This document shows, piece after piece, positions 1 to 7,226 of a DNA stretch of 16,075 nt; within the stretch, counting starts at the first letter, position 1, and each line of letters begins with the position of its first letter. The position numbers and the translations under genes are program-made. The stretch lies in contig JAEZQX010000263.1 of assembly GCA_023441105.1 (NCBI GenBank), positions 1 through 16,075 of the forward strand, read 5' to 3'. The notes beneath the pieces were generated by a model that saw nothing but the letters and a program-made list of their open reading frames with translations, searched no databases and was not told the origin of the DNA. Source of the stretch: Pseudomonadota bacterium (lineage in GTDB: Bacteria > Pseudomonadota > Gammaproteobacteria > Burkholderiales > Burkholderiaceae).

Positions 1-230
1 ATGCCCGACTTCTCCAGCATCGCGCCCATGAACACGAACAGCGGCACCGCGGCGAAGACGAAGTTGGAGGACAGGTCGTCGATCTTCTCGATGAACTGGT
101 GGACCACCTTGTCGCCGAAGGTGATCATGCCGAACAGCACGGCGGTGATCATCATCGCGAAGGCGACCTGCCCGCCCAGGAACATCAGGACGAACGCCGC
201 CGGCAGCATGAGGAATGGGATCAGGTCCAT
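1..230 (-). CDS. dctM: TRAP transporter large permease subunit, DctM family (partial, N-terminal part)
   Basis: This is the first 76 or so residues of the large membrane subunit of a tripartite (TRAP) transporter, which carries the sodium-driven substrate path through the inner membrane. The reading frame starts with ATG at 230 and runs off the left edge. The visible protein begins MDLIPFLMLPAAFVLMFLGG, then a hydrophobic segment (about residues 26-37), a short polar loop with KIDDLSSNF, and the AVPLFVFMGAMLEKSG stretch typical of DctM N-termini. Its start lies one base after the dctQ stop, so the two are almost certainly translated together. It is the third gene of the dctP-dctQ-dctM operon. 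The family call is firm; the substrate cannot be read from this part. Confidence 0.93.
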   Translation of the reverse strand, partial: MDLIPFLMLPAAFVLMFLGGQVAFAMMITAVLFGMITFGDKVVHQFIEKIDDLSSNFVFAAVPLFVFMGAMLEKSG

Positions 231-231
231 C

Positions 232-738
232 TCAGTTCTGCTCGGCGGAAAGGCGCACGCGCGCAATCGATTTCAGCAACTCGGCCAGCACCTGCAGCGC
301 GAACAGCGCGAAGCTGACGGTGAAGACCAGCCGGAACGGCCACACCGGGGGGTTGAGCGCCGACTGGCCGCTGCGCTCGCCGCGCACGTATCCGGCGACC
401 AGGTATTCACCCAGCATCCAGGCGAGCCAGACGAGGAGCGGCAGCATCACGGTGTAGGCGGCGACGTCGATCACGGCGCGGGTGCGCGGTGACATCGAGC
501 CGGTGAACACGTCGATGCGGATGTGCAGGTCCTGCTTGAGCGTGTAGGCGAGGCCGAGAAGGAAGTGCGAGCCGGTCAGGATGTAGCCGACCTCGTAGGC
601 CCAGGCGGTGGGTTCGCCCATCACATAGCGGGAGAAGACTTCATAGCAGGTGACGAGCACGAGCGGCACCAGCAGCAGGGCAGCGCCGATGCCGACCACA
701 GTGACGATTCGCTCGATCAGGCGAATGAGGGAATGCAA
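232..738 (-). CDS. dctQ: TRAP transporter small permease subunit, DctQ family
   Basis: This is the small membrane subunit of the TRAP transporter, which pairs with DctM in the inner membrane. The frame is open well upstream of 738, but the extension reads as Arg/Pro-rich junk. I chose TTG at 738 because it follows a GGAG motif by 7 bases and gives 168 residues, the usual DctQ size. The protein has about four hydrophobic segments: residues around 10-32 (IVTVVGIGAALLLVPLVLVT), 45-65, 88-108 and 132-152. The motif YEVFSRYVMGEPTAWAYEV after the first segment is the family signature. The N-terminus lacks a separate signal peptide, as expected. A strong hairpin lies between the end of dctP and this gene. 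Confidence 0.9.
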   Translation of the reverse strand: MHSLIRLIERIVTVVGIGAALLLVPLVLVTCYEVFSRYVMGEPTAWAYEVGYILTGSHFLLGLAYTLKQDLHIRIDVFTGSMSPRTRAVIDVAAYTVMLPLLVWLAWMLGEYLVAGYVRGERSGQSALNPPVWPFRLVFTVSFALFALQVLAELLKSIARVRLSAEQN

Positions 739-850
739 GCGGGATCTCCGGCGAAACGGTGATCGGGATGGCGACCCGGCGGGGCAGGGTCGGTCGGGTC
801 GATCGGTCGAATGGAGTGCGAGTGAAGCGGGGAGGAAGAAGAGCCGGGTG

Positions 851-870
851 GCGGCGCCCGGCGGCGCCGC
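851..870 (-). terminator. Strong hairpin between dctP and dctQ (attenuator or mRNA-stabilising stem-loop)
   Basis: GCGGCGCC and GGCGCCGC pair perfectly over 8 bases around a CGGC loop. The stem begins 16 bases after the dctP stop codon and lies in the 148-base gap before dctQ. No U-run follows on the minus strand, only pyrimidine-rich TCTTCTTCC some 10 bases later, so it is not a classical full terminator. By analogy with binding-protein-dependent transporter operons, it probably lets dctP be made in excess over the membrane subunits by partial termination or by protecting the dctP mRNA end. That role is inference. Confidence 0.55.
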
Positions 871-886
871 CTGTGGAGGTTTGCGG

Positions 887-1957
887 TCAGGCGCTCTTGA
901 CCTTGACCTTGCGCCAGGAGTCGGCGTGGCGCCAGGCCTCGTCGAATTCCATCTGGCTCTTGTGCACCTCGGCGAAGAACTTGTACTTGCCTTCCTTGGC
1001 CGTCTTGTCCGCCCAGTCGAGGCCAATCTTGCGGGCGGCGAACTGCACTTCGTCGTCGAGCTCGGTCATCTCGACGCCCTGCTTCTTGAAGAAGTCGAAG
1101 GCCTTGACGTCCTCGGCGCCGATCCGCAGCCAGCTCTCGAGCGTGACCATCTGGGCCACCGTCTCCACCAGCTGCTGGTCGGCCGCCGGCATCTTGGCCC
1201 AGATCTCCTTGTTAATCACCAGCTCGAACGGCGCCGTCGGCTGGTGAACGCCGGGGTAGGAAAGGTATTTCGCCACCTTGTGGAAGCCCGGCGAGATGTT
1301 CTCCCACAGGGTCCCCCACTCGACCGCGTCGATCGCCCCGCGCTCCAGCATCGGATAGACGTCGCCGCCCGCGGTGGTGACCGGCGCGGCGCCGAGATCG
1401 CGCGACATCTCGAGCCAGGCACCGGCGGTGCGCAGCTTCAGCCCCTTCAGGTCGGCGAGCGTCTTGACCGGCTTGCGCGAGTGGACGAATACCTCGGCGG
1501 TCCGGATGAACAGCGGGATCGAGATGATGCCTTCGGTGTCCTCCCGGAACTTGCGCTGCAGCTCCTTGCCGCCACCCGTATACAACCAGTGCAGCATGCG
1601 CTCGGTGTCGAAGCTGCCGGCGTAGCCGCCGAACAGCACGGTGGTCTGGTCCTTGCCCCAGTCGTAGCCCATCCAGGTGTGGCCGACTTCCGCGAGGCCG
1701 TTCTTGACGGTCTCCGGCACCTTCAGCGCATTGCCGAGCGCGCCGCCGGGGAACGTCTGGATCTTGAAGCGGCCACCCGAAAGCTGTGCCATCCGCTCGG
1801 CGAATGCCTTGGAGCCGATGTCCATCAGCGGCCCGCCGGGCCAGCCGGTGGCCATCTTCCAGTTGTAGCTCGGGCCGGTCTGCGCCTGCGCCAGCGAGGC
1901 TGCGCCCAGGGCCAGCGTGCCGGCTGCGCCTGCGCGCATGAAGTCGCGTTTGTTCAA
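887..1957 (-). CDS. dctP: TRAP transporter periplasmic substrate-binding protein, DctP family
   Basis: This is the periplasmic receptor that delivers an organic acid to the DctQM permease. The start is TTG at 1957, preceded by GGAGGAGA, giving 356 residues. The N-terminus NKRDFMRAGAAGTLALGAASLAQAQ resembles a Tat signal (KR in place of RR) with cleavage near residue 26. Family landmarks include the DLKGLKLRTAG segment with Arg176, the usual carboxylate-binding arginine, and VEWGTLWENISPGFHKVAKY with Glu213-Trp214, which lines up with the Glu-Trp pair of the keto-acid receptor TakP. The segment before Arg176 (RTAEVFVHSRKPVKT) lacks the TakP-type GGW motif, so the ligand may differ. Divergent position from kynU-kynA suggests an aromatic or tryptophan-derived acid, but this is inference. 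Confidence 0.93.
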   Translation of the reverse strand: MNKRDFMRAGAAGTLALGAASLAQAQTGPSYNWKMATGWPGGPLMDIGSKAFAERMAQLSGGRFKIQTFPGGALGNALKVPETVKNGLAEVGHTWMGYDWGKDQTTVLFGGYAGSFDTERMLHWLYTGGGKELQRKFREDTEGIISIPLFIRTAEVFVHSRKPVKTLADLKGLKLRTAGAWLEMSRDLGAAPVTTAGGDVYPMLERGAIDAVEWGTLWENISPGFHKVAKYLSYPGVHQPTAPFELVINKEIWAKMPAADQQLVETVAQMVTLESWLRIGAEDVKAFDFFKKQGVEMTELDDEVQFAARKIGLDWADKTAKEGKYKFFAEVHKSQMEFDEAWRHADSWRKVKVKSA

Positions 1958-1977
1958 GTGTCTCCTCCAGTTTTACA

Positions 1978-1993
1978 CCCGCCGGCCGGCGGG
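1978..1993. promoter_or_regulatory. 16-base perfect palindrome in the dctP leader (possible operator)
   Basis: CCCGCCGGCCGGCGGG reads the same on both strands. It lies 10 bases upstream of the GGAGGAGA ribosome-binding site of dctP and could be an operator or an RNA hairpin in the dctP leader. The sequence consists only of G and C in a GC-rich genome, so chance is a real alternative. Confidence 0.3.
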
Positions 1994-2070
1994 CGCCCTC
2001 CACCGAAATCCTTGTCCTCACCCTCGCCGCCGACCCGGTCCGATACGGTCGACGATTGATACCTCAACGG

Positions 2071-2093
2071 CACACCATTGATATATTAGTGTG
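2071..2093. promoter_or_regulatory. Inverted repeat across the kynU -35 box (candidate operator)
   Basis: CACAC (2071-2075) and GTGTG (2089-2093) form 5-base inverted arms around an AT-rich 13-base centre, in the most AT-rich part of the dctP/kynU intergenic region. The centre contains the putative -35 box TTGATA (2078-2083). A repressor bound here would block kynU transcription. The GntR-family protein encoded at 4424-5122 is the natural candidate ligand-responsive regulator, but its site is unknown. Confidence 0.3.
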
Positions 2094-2106
2094 GCAGAAC
2101 GATAGT
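2078..2106 (+). promoter_or_regulatory. Sigma70-like promoter of the kynU-kynA-gntR operon
   Basis: TTGATA (2078-2083, 5 of 6 matches to TTGACA), a 17-base spacer and GATAGT (2101-2106, 4 of 6 to TATAAT) form a well-spaced promoter. Transcription would start near 2113. This rules out in-frame kynU starts upstream of that point and leaves ATG 2143 or TTG 2212. The -10 region continues as GATAGTTTTCC, an 11-mer repeated exactly at the putative promoter in front of the iorA-like gene (10734-10744). Confidence 0.5.
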
Positions 2107-2211
2107 TTTCCGGGGCGGCGTTGTCAAGGAGTTCCACGTGGGATGGCTGTCGCGATCGGCTACACTCGCCGCGATCGTGTCGTACTGACTGTTGTTCGAA
2201 GGGGCGGCAAG

Positions 2212-3549
2212 TTGACCAACGGGGATGCGCAGCGCGATGCGCAAGAGGGACTGCAGGGGAGCGCGCAAGCCGACGCCGACTGGACGCGCGCCGACTGTGA
2301 GCGGCTCGATGCCGCCGATCCCCTGGCCGGCTTTCGTGCCCGCTTCCGCTTGCCGCCAGGGCTGATCTACCTCGATGGCAACTCGCTCGGGCCGCTGCCG
2401 GCGGGCACCCCTGACCGCGTGGCCGCGGCAATCACCCAGGAATGGGGCGAAGGGCTGATCGGCAGCTGGAACAGCGCAGGCTGGATCGGCCTGCCGCAAC
2501 GCGTCGGCGGCAAGATCGCCGCGCTGATCGGTGCGCAGGCCGACGAGGTGGTTGCCGCCGATTCGACGTCGGTCAACCTGTTCAAGCTGCTGGCGGCGGC
2601 CCTGCAATTGCGTCCCGAACGCCGCACCATCCTGTCGGAGCGCGGCAACTTCCCCACCGACCTCTACATCGCCCAGGGCCTGATCGCGATGCTCGGCAAG
2701 GGCTACCGGCTGGAGCTGGTGGAGCGCGGCGAGCTGGAGAGCGCGCTGCGCTCGCCGGATCTCGCTGCCGACGTGGCGGTGACGCTGCTCACGCAGGTCG
2801 ACTACCGCGACGGTTCGCGGCTCGACATGGCGGCGATCACCGCGCTGGTGCATGAGGCAGGCTCGGTGGTCATCTGGGACCTGGCGCATTCGGCCGGCGC
2901 CTTCCCGGTCGACCTGAACGCTGCCGGCGCCGACTTCGCCGTCGGCTGCGGCTACAAGTACCTCAACGGCGGACCCGGCGCGCCGGCATTCCTGTTCGTC
3001 GCGCGCGAGCACCACTCGCGCTTCATCCAGCCGCTGTCCGGCTGGATGGGCCATGCCCGCCCCTTCGACTTCACCGCCGAGTATGCGCCGGCGCCGGGCG
3101 TGGCCCGCTTCCTCTGCGGCACGCCGTCGGTCATCGCGCTGACGGCGCTCGAGGAAGGTCTCGACGTGCTGCTGGCGACGCAGGCCAATGGCGGCCTCGC
3201 CGCGTTGGAGGCCAAGGCGGCACAGCTGACCGATTGCTTCATCGACCTGGTCGAGGACGGCTGCAGCGAGTTCGGACTCACGCTGGTGACGCCGCGCGAG
3301 CCGAGCCGGCGCGGCAACCAGGTCAGCTTCGCGATGGAGGACGGCGACCAGGCCTATGCCGTCATGCAGGCGCTGATCGCGCGCGGCGTCGTCGGCGACT
3401 TCCGGGCTCCCAACATCCTGCGGTTCGGCTTCTCGCCGATCTACCTGCGGCTGGTCGATGCCTGGGATGCCGCCGAGCATGTCGCCGAAGTGCTCCAGAC
3501 CCGCGAGTGGGACCAGCGCCGCTTCAAGCAGCGGCAGGCGGTGACATGA
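2212..3549 (+). CDS. kynU: Kynureninase
   Basis: This PLP enzyme cleaves kynurenine to anthranilate and alanine in cytoplasmic tryptophan catabolism. The protein has the family landmarks [12 protein letters not shown] (about residues 52-63), SERGNFPTD (142-150), [14 protein letters not shown] with Asp223 and His226, and [12 protein letters not shown] with the PLP lysine Lys249. TTG at 2212 is preferred: AAGGGG sits 7 bases upstream and it gives 445 residues, still about 20 longer at the N-terminus than typical members. ATG 2143, with AAGGAG 11 bases away, is the alternative. The stop overlaps the kynA start (ATGA at 3546-3549). The operon promoter and an inverted repeat lie upstream, and the TRAP operon is divergent. 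Confidence 0.95.
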   Translation: MTNGDAQRDAQEGLQGSAQADADWTRADCERLDAADPLAGFRARFRLPPGLIYLDGNSLGPLPAGTPDRVAAAITQEWGEGLIGSWNSAGWIGLPQRVGGKIAALIGAQADEVVAADSTSVNLFKLLAAALQLRPERRTILSERGNFPTDLYIAQGLIAMLGKGYRLELVERGELESALRSPDLAADVAVTLLTQVDYRDGSRLDMAAITALVHEAGSVVIWDLAHSAGAFPVDLNAAGADFAVGCGYKYLNGGPGAPAFLFVAREHHSRFIQPLSGWMGHARPFDFTAEYAPAPGVARFLCGTPSVIALTALEEGLDVLLATQANGGLAALEAKAAQLTDCFIDLVEDGCSEFGLTLVTPREPSRRGNQVSFAMEDGDQAYAVMQALIARGVVGDFRAPNILRFGFSPIYLRLVDAWDAAEHVAEVLQTREWDQRRFKQRQAVT

Positions 3550-4427
3550 CGCGGGCGGCGGCAGATACGGGCGGGGCAGGGGACGGCACGCGGCCGGGGC
3601 ATGCGGAGGAGCGGTTCGAAGGCGCGCGACTCGACCACGCCGGAACGATGACCTACGGTGACTACCTGCATCTCGACGAGATCCTCGGCGCGCAGCATCC
3701 CCGGTCCCCGGATCACAACGAGATGCTGTTCATCATCCAGCATCAGACCAGCGAGCTGTGGATCAAGCTGATGCTGCAGGAGCTGCGCGCGGCCCGTGAC
3801 CGGATCGCGGCAGACGACCTGCAACCGGCGTTCAAGATGCTGGCGCGGGTGTCGCGCATCATGGAGCAGCTGGTCCATGCCTGGGACGTGCTGGCCACCC
3901 TGACGCCTACCGAGTACTCGGCGCTGCGTCCCTACCTCGGCTCGTCGTCGGGCTTCCAGTCCTACCAGTACCGCGAGCTCGAGTTCATCCTCGGCAACAA
4001 GAAGGCGGTGATGGTGAAGCCGCATGCACATCGCGACGACCTGCAGGAAAGGGTGCAGCAGGCGTTGCAGGCGCCATCGCTCTACGACGAGGCGATCCGG
4101 CTGCTGGTGCGCCAGGGCTTTGCGATCGCGGCCACCGATGTCGAGCGCGACTGGGCGCAGCCGCGCGAATTCTCCGAGTCGCTGTCGCAGGCCTGGCTCG
4201 AGGTCTATCGCAAGCCGGAGGCGCACTGGGATCTCTACCAGCTGGCGGAGGAGTTCGTCGACCTGGAGGATGCCTTCCGTCAGTGGCGCTTCCGTCACGT
4301 CACCACGGTCGAGCGCATCATCGGCTTCAAGACCGGCACCGGCGGCACGGCCGGCGTCGCCTATCTCAGGAAGATGCTGGACGTGGTTCTTTTTCCCGAG
4401 CTGTGGAAGGTTCGCACGGACCTGTGA
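3546..4427 (+). CDS. kynA: Tryptophan 2,3-dioxygenase
   Basis: This heme enzyme inserts O2 into tryptophan to give N-formylkynurenine, the first step of the kynurenine pathway. The 293-residue protein has the near-invariant block [16 protein letters not shown] with Phe62 and His66 (distal pocket), Arg128 in [15 protein letters not shown], the heme-ligand His251 in [16 protein letters not shown], and Thr265 in the GTGGT loop. All match the catalytic positions of the Xanthomonas enzyme with a constant offset of 11. The N-terminal 30 residues are Gly/Asp-rich and probably disordered. ATG at 3546 overlaps the kynU stop. The gene ends by overlapping the GTG start of the regulator gene. No kynB (arylformamidase) is adjacent. 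Confidence 0.97.
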   Translation: MTRAAADTGGAGDGTRPGHAEERFEGARLDHAGTMTYGDYLHLDEILGAQHPRSPDHNEMLFIIQHQTSELWIKLMLQELRAARDRIAADDLQPAFKMLARVSRIMEQLVHAWDVLATLTPTEYSALRPYLGSSSGFQSYQYRELEFILGNKKAVMVKPHAHRDDLQERVQQALQAPSLYDEAIRLLVRQGFAIAATDVERDWAQPREFSESLSQAWLEVYRKPEAHWDLYQLAEEFVDLEDAFRQWRFRHVTTVERIIGFKTGTGGTAGVAYLRKMLDVVLFPELWKVRTDL

Positions 4428-5122
4428 ATCCTGGCGGCAGCCTAGGGACGGCGGCGCCGGTCGCGGTACCTGCGCCGGAGCCGCCGCGCACGCTGACCGG
4501 CGAAGCCTACCGGCGGGTCGAGGAGATGGTCGTCACCCTGGAGCTCGCGCCGGGCGCGGTGGTGTCGGTGGCGATCCTGAGCGAGCGGATCGGCATCGGC
4601 ACGACGCCGATCCGCGAGGCGCTGCAACGCCTGGCACGGGAATACCTGGTGCAGATACTGCCGCGCCGGGGCGTCGTCGTGACCAGCATCGATGTCCGGC
4701 AGCAGCTGCAGGTGCTCGAGACGCGCCGCGAGCTCGATCGCCTGATCGCCCGTGCCGCCGCCCGCCGGTCGACGCCGGCGGAAAGGCTGCGGATCGCCGG
4801 CCTTGCCGATGCCATGGCGGAGCGGGTGGCGGCAGGGGACGTTCGCAGCTTCCTGCGGCTCGACGGCGACCTCAATTCGCTGGCTGCCCGCGCCGCGCGC
4901 AACGAAATCGCGGCCAACACCGTGGCGACGCTGCACTCGGTCTCGCGCCGCTTCTGGTTCTATCACCACCAGGACAACCCCCGGGCGGCGGAAACGATGG
5001 CGCTGCACGTGGCGCTGGCTCGCGCCATCGCCTCGGGCGACGAGGCGGTCGCCGTCGCGGCCTCGGATGAGCTGACCGATCAGCTTTTCGAGTTCGCGCG
5101 CGGCACGCTGATCGCCACGTAG
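4424..5122 (+). CDS. GntR-family transcriptional regulator with FCD domain
   Basis: The protein has an N-terminal winged helix (about residues 25-88, with the recognition segment [18 protein letters not shown]) and a C-terminal all-helical FCD ligand-binding domain (about 95-220). GTG at 4424 shares bases with the kynA stop (GTGA) and gives 232 residues, normal for the family. Being the last gene of the kynU-kynA operon, it is probably its own ligand-responsive regulator and that of the divergent TRAP operon, sensing tryptophan, kynurenine or a related acid; this is inference. In the FCD domain the usual Asp-x3-His metal motif reads Asp147-x3-Asn151. His195 is kept, and the last histidine position appears to be acidic. 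Metal binding may therefore be altered or lost. Confidence 0.9.
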   Translation: MNPGGSLGTAAPVAVPAPEPPRTLTGEAYRRVEEMVVTLELAPGAVVSVAILSERIGIGTTPIREALQRLAREYLVQILPRRGVVVTSIDVRQQLQVLETRRELDRLIARAAARRSTPAERLRIAGLADAMAERVAAGDVRSFLRLDGDLNSLAARAARNEIAANTVATLHSVSRRFWFYHHQDNPRAAETMALHVALARAIASGDEAVAVAASDELTDQLFEFARGTLIAT

Positions 5123-5151
5123 GAGCCGGCAAGCTGGCCCAGGCTCCAGCT
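5122..5151. terminator. Inverted repeats between convergent gntR and zeta-like genes
   Basis: The 28-base gap between the two converging genes holds two overlapping hairpins: GGAGCC/GGCTCC (5122-5127 with 5142-5147) and AGCTGG/CCAGCT (5132-5137 with 5146-5151). They are mutually exclusive. Their position suits a shared bidirectional terminator, but neither is followed by a T-run, so termination strength is uncertain. Confidence 0.35.
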
Positions 5152-5828
5152 CAGGGCCGCAGCGCCGCCGCGAAGATCGGCTTGGCCCACTGCGGCACCT
5201 GGCTGAGCGGCACCTGCGACACCACCTTGCCGACCTGCAGGTGCAGCAGCAGGATCGGCTGTGGCGGCTTGCCGGCCTTCGGATCGCTTTCCGCGCTGTT
5301 GTCGTACAGGCGCAGGGACGCCAGGTGCGGCAGCAGCCTCACCAGGTTGGCGCGGCTGCTCGTGTAGCGCTCGCGGATCTTGTGCTCGGGTATGTCGTGA
5401 CCGCCAGCAGCGACCCGCGAACGCACCCGCCGCAGGTGCAACTCCGGCGATTCGAGACCGGCATACCAGACATGGATCCGGGCACCGGCGCGAGCGCCTG
5501 CGACCAGCATGTCGGGTATGGTGTTCGCCCCGAGGGTGGTCTCGAAGGCGAAGTTGCCGCCCTCGCGAAGCGCACGCTCGAGGCCGCGCCGGCCCGCCTC
5601 CCAGGCGTGGCCATTGGCCTGCGAGATACCCAGCGCGGGATTCGCCTGCAGCAGGCTCCGGGCCGCGAGGTCGGGATTGAAGTAGGGCAGATTGCGCTGC
5701 AGGAAGGCGGCGCCGGCGATGCTGCTCTTGCCCGCGCCATTGACGCCGGCCACGACGAAGATCCGCGCCGGCTGCCTTGTCGTTGGCGACGGCGGATCAT
5801 CGGCGGGCGCCGGCATGCCGCCGGGCAT
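5151..5828 (-). CDS. Zeta-toxin-like P-loop kinase (putative toxin)
   Basis: The protein has a Walker A motif, GVNGAGKSS (residues 28-36), then NPD (51-53), FETTLG (95-100), and the RVRSRVAAGGHDIPEHKIRERY segment (134-155) followed by YDNS. This is the pattern of the zeta-toxin/COG4185 group of small P-loop kinases. Characterised zeta toxins phosphorylate UDP-N-acetylglucosamine and block cell-wall synthesis; whether this member does so is unknown. At 225 residues it is complete. The ATG at 5828 overlaps the stop of the upstream gene (TGATG), so the two are translationally coupled in antitoxin-toxin order. The first 20 residues are Pro-rich and probably disordered. Confidence 0.8.
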   Translation of the reverse strand: MPGGMPAPADDPPSPTTRQPARIFVVAGVNGAGKSSIAGAAFLQRNLPYFNPDLAARSLLQANPALGISQANGHAWEAGRRGLERALREGGNFAFETTLGANTIPDMLVAGARAGARIHVWYAGLESPELHLRRVRSRVAAGGHDIPEHKIRERYTSSRANLVRLLPHLASLRLYDNSAESDPKAGKPPQPILLLHLQVGKVVSQVPLSQVPQWAKPIFAAALRP

Positions 5829-6196
5829 CAGCGATCGCTGGCGTCGCGCTCCGCTGCCTGGACCGCCGCGTCACCGAGCGCTTGCGGGTCCAGGCCGAAG
5901 ACATTTTCCATCGCCTCGGCGACCCCGGGAGCCTGCATGCGCGCGTACATGTCGTCGAATCGCCGAGTCAGGCTGTCCAGGTCGGGCTCCGCCGCCTCGC
6001 GCAGCCTGAGGTAGCGGTCGATTGACATCAGCACCATCGACGGCTGGTCGTGGCGCGTCACCACCACCTCACCCTCGGCCATGACGGCACTGGTGACTTT
6101 CTGCATGCCGGCCACCAGCCGAGTGGCCGACACCGTCGGATGCTCACGGGTCAGGCGCTCGAGGATGGCGGCGCGTGCCGACGCGGCTGAGGACAT
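5828..6196 (-). CDS. Phd/YefM-like antitoxin, partner of the zeta-like kinase
   Basis: This is a 122-residue protein. Its middle part, VSATRLVAGMQKVTSAVMAE then GEVVVTRHDQPSMVLMSIDRYLRL, has the Phd/YefM layout: a helix, two strands carrying a conserved 'V(T)RH..P..V..S...Y', and a DNA-binding N-terminal fold. The C-terminal tail (about 70-122) is acidic and would wrap the toxin. The start ATG 6196 follows AAGGGG by about 8 bases. Phd-type antitoxins usually repress their own operon together with the toxin, so its operator should be in 6197-6368. Pairing with a zeta-like kinase rather than a Doc or RelE toxin is inferred from the 1-base overlap. Assignment to Phd/YefM is by pattern, not by full alignment. 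Confidence 0.72.
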   Translation of the reverse strand: MSSAASARAAILERLTREHPTVSATRLVAGMQKVTSAVMAEGEVVVTRHDQPSMVLMSIDRYLRLREAAEPDLDSLTRRFDDMYARMQAPGVAEAMENVFGLDPQALGDAAVQAAERDASDR

Positions 6197-6304
6197 TGGA
6201 CTACCCCTTCGGGCGGAGCCGGGAAGATGATCAACACTTTACCCGAATTTCAGATTCTATGTATCTTGGCCCTTATAGTCGCGGACCTGCTTCTTGACTC
6301 GACG

Positions 6305-6318
6305 ACTGGCATGCCAGT
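6305..6318. promoter_or_regulatory. 14-base perfect palindrome upstream of the first dioxygenase gene
   Basis: ACTGGCATGCCAGT is a perfect palindrome in the 172-base gap between the divergent antitoxin and dioxygenase genes. It begins 6 bases after TTGACT (6294-6299), a good -35-like hexamer, so it would sit in the spacer of a rightward promoter; no convincing -10 follows. It is a likely operator for the dioxygenase genes or the antitoxin operon. The rest of the gap (about 6225-6300) is clearly AT-richer than the surroundings, as expected for promoters. Confidence 0.45.
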
Positions 6319-6368
6319 GACATACCATGAGAAGATCCTGAGGGGGAAGACATGGAAGGAGGAAGATC

Positions 6369-7226
6369 ATGCGCCTGACGACGTCCCAGCTGGCCGACTA
6401 TCGCCGCGACGGCTTCTTGATCCTGCCGGAGCAGTTTTCGGCGGCGGAGGTGGCGGCGATGAAGGCCGACCTTGCCCGGGTGCAGCAGGTCGATACCGAC
6501 CACCTCGTCCGGGAGAAGACCGGGGGCATCGCCAAGACGATCTACCGTGTCCACGAAGCCGACGGCCCGACCCGCTCGCCCATCTTCCATGCCGCGTCCC
6601 GGGCGCCGCGGCTGCTCGGTCCGGCTCGGCAGTTGCTGGAGGACGACGCGCTCTATATCCACCACACCAAGTGCAACCTCAAGACGGCCATCGACGGGTC
6701 GGTCTGGCAGTGGCACCAGGACTACGGCTCCTGGGCACGCGACGGCATCCGCGAGCCGCGGCTGACCACCGCCTTGATCATGCTGGACGAGCCGACGGAG
6801 CTGAACGGCTGCCTCTACTTCATCCCCGGGAGCCATCGCAACGGCAGCCTCGAAGCCGAGTTCAACGACGCCACCGGCTACCGGTTCTACGTCGTGCCGA
6901 AGCAGCGGCTGCTGGAGCTGATGGCGGGCAGCCCGGAGCCGGTTCCGATCATCGGCAGGCCCGGCACGGTTGTCTTCTTCGACTGCAATATCGTCCACGC
7001 CTCGGGCCACAACCTCTCGCGCCATGATCGCTGGCAGGTCTACGTGGTCTACAACCCGGTGACCAACCGGCCGGAATCCGTCCCCGCTCCGCGCCCGGAT
7101 TACGTGCGCTCGATCAACTTCGAGCCGCTGCAGCCCGGCAGCGACGACATCCTGGCCGCGGCCGACGCAGCGCCTGCGGCAGCCGATTCGGCCAGGGCGA
7201 CCGTCGAGGCAGGGATTGGCAAATGA
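6369..7226 (+). CDS. Phytanoyl-CoA dioxygenase (PhyH) family Fe(II)/2-oxoglutarate oxygenase, EctD-like
   Basis: This non-heme iron oxygenase probably hydroxylates a small molecule in the cytoplasm using 2-oxoglutarate and O2. The 285-residue protein shows the iron ligands His116-x-Asp118 in WQWHQDYGSWARDG and His210 in NIVHASGHN, plus Arg221 eleven residues later, the expected 2-oxoglutarate anchor. The stretch from HQDYGSW through PGSHRNG closely resembles ectoine hydroxylase, but the protein is shorter at its N-terminus and no ectoine synthesis genes are nearby, so the substrate is open. ATG 6369 follows AAGGAGG by 6 bases. The C-terminal 25 residues are Ala-rich. It is the first gene of a tandem dioxygenase pair. 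Confidence 0.9.
   Translation: MRLTTSQLADYRRDGFLILPEQFSAAEVAAMKADLARVQQVDTDHLVREKTGGIAKTIYRVHEADGPTRSPIFHAASRAPRLLGPARQLLEDDALYIHHTKCNLKTAIDGSVWQWHQDYGSWARDGIREPRLTTALIMLDEPTELNGCLYFIPGSHRNGSLEAEFNDATGYRFYVVPKQRLLELMAGSPEPVPIIGRPGTVVFFDCNIVHASGHNLSRHDRWQVYVVYNPVTNRPESVPAPRPDYVRSINFEPLQPGSDDILAAADAAPAAADSARATVEAGIGK

Noticed and set aside
650..2059. A long plus-strand open frame opposite dctP and dctQ
   Set aside because: No recognisable domain; the opposite strand encodes convincing TRAP proteins.
2056..2211. N-terminal extension of kynU to an upstream start
   Set aside because: The extension would cover the likely promoter and has no counterpart in kynureninases. ATG 2143 remains a weaker alternative to TTG 2212.
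2086..3480. A long minus-strand open frame opposite kynU
   Set aside because: Low-complexity composition and full overlap with a clear kynureninase gene.
6227..6368. Short open frame in the AT-rich gap between the antitoxin and dioxygenase genes
   Set aside because: No ribosome-binding site, and it continues out of frame through the dioxygenase gene; the region is better read as promoter DNA.
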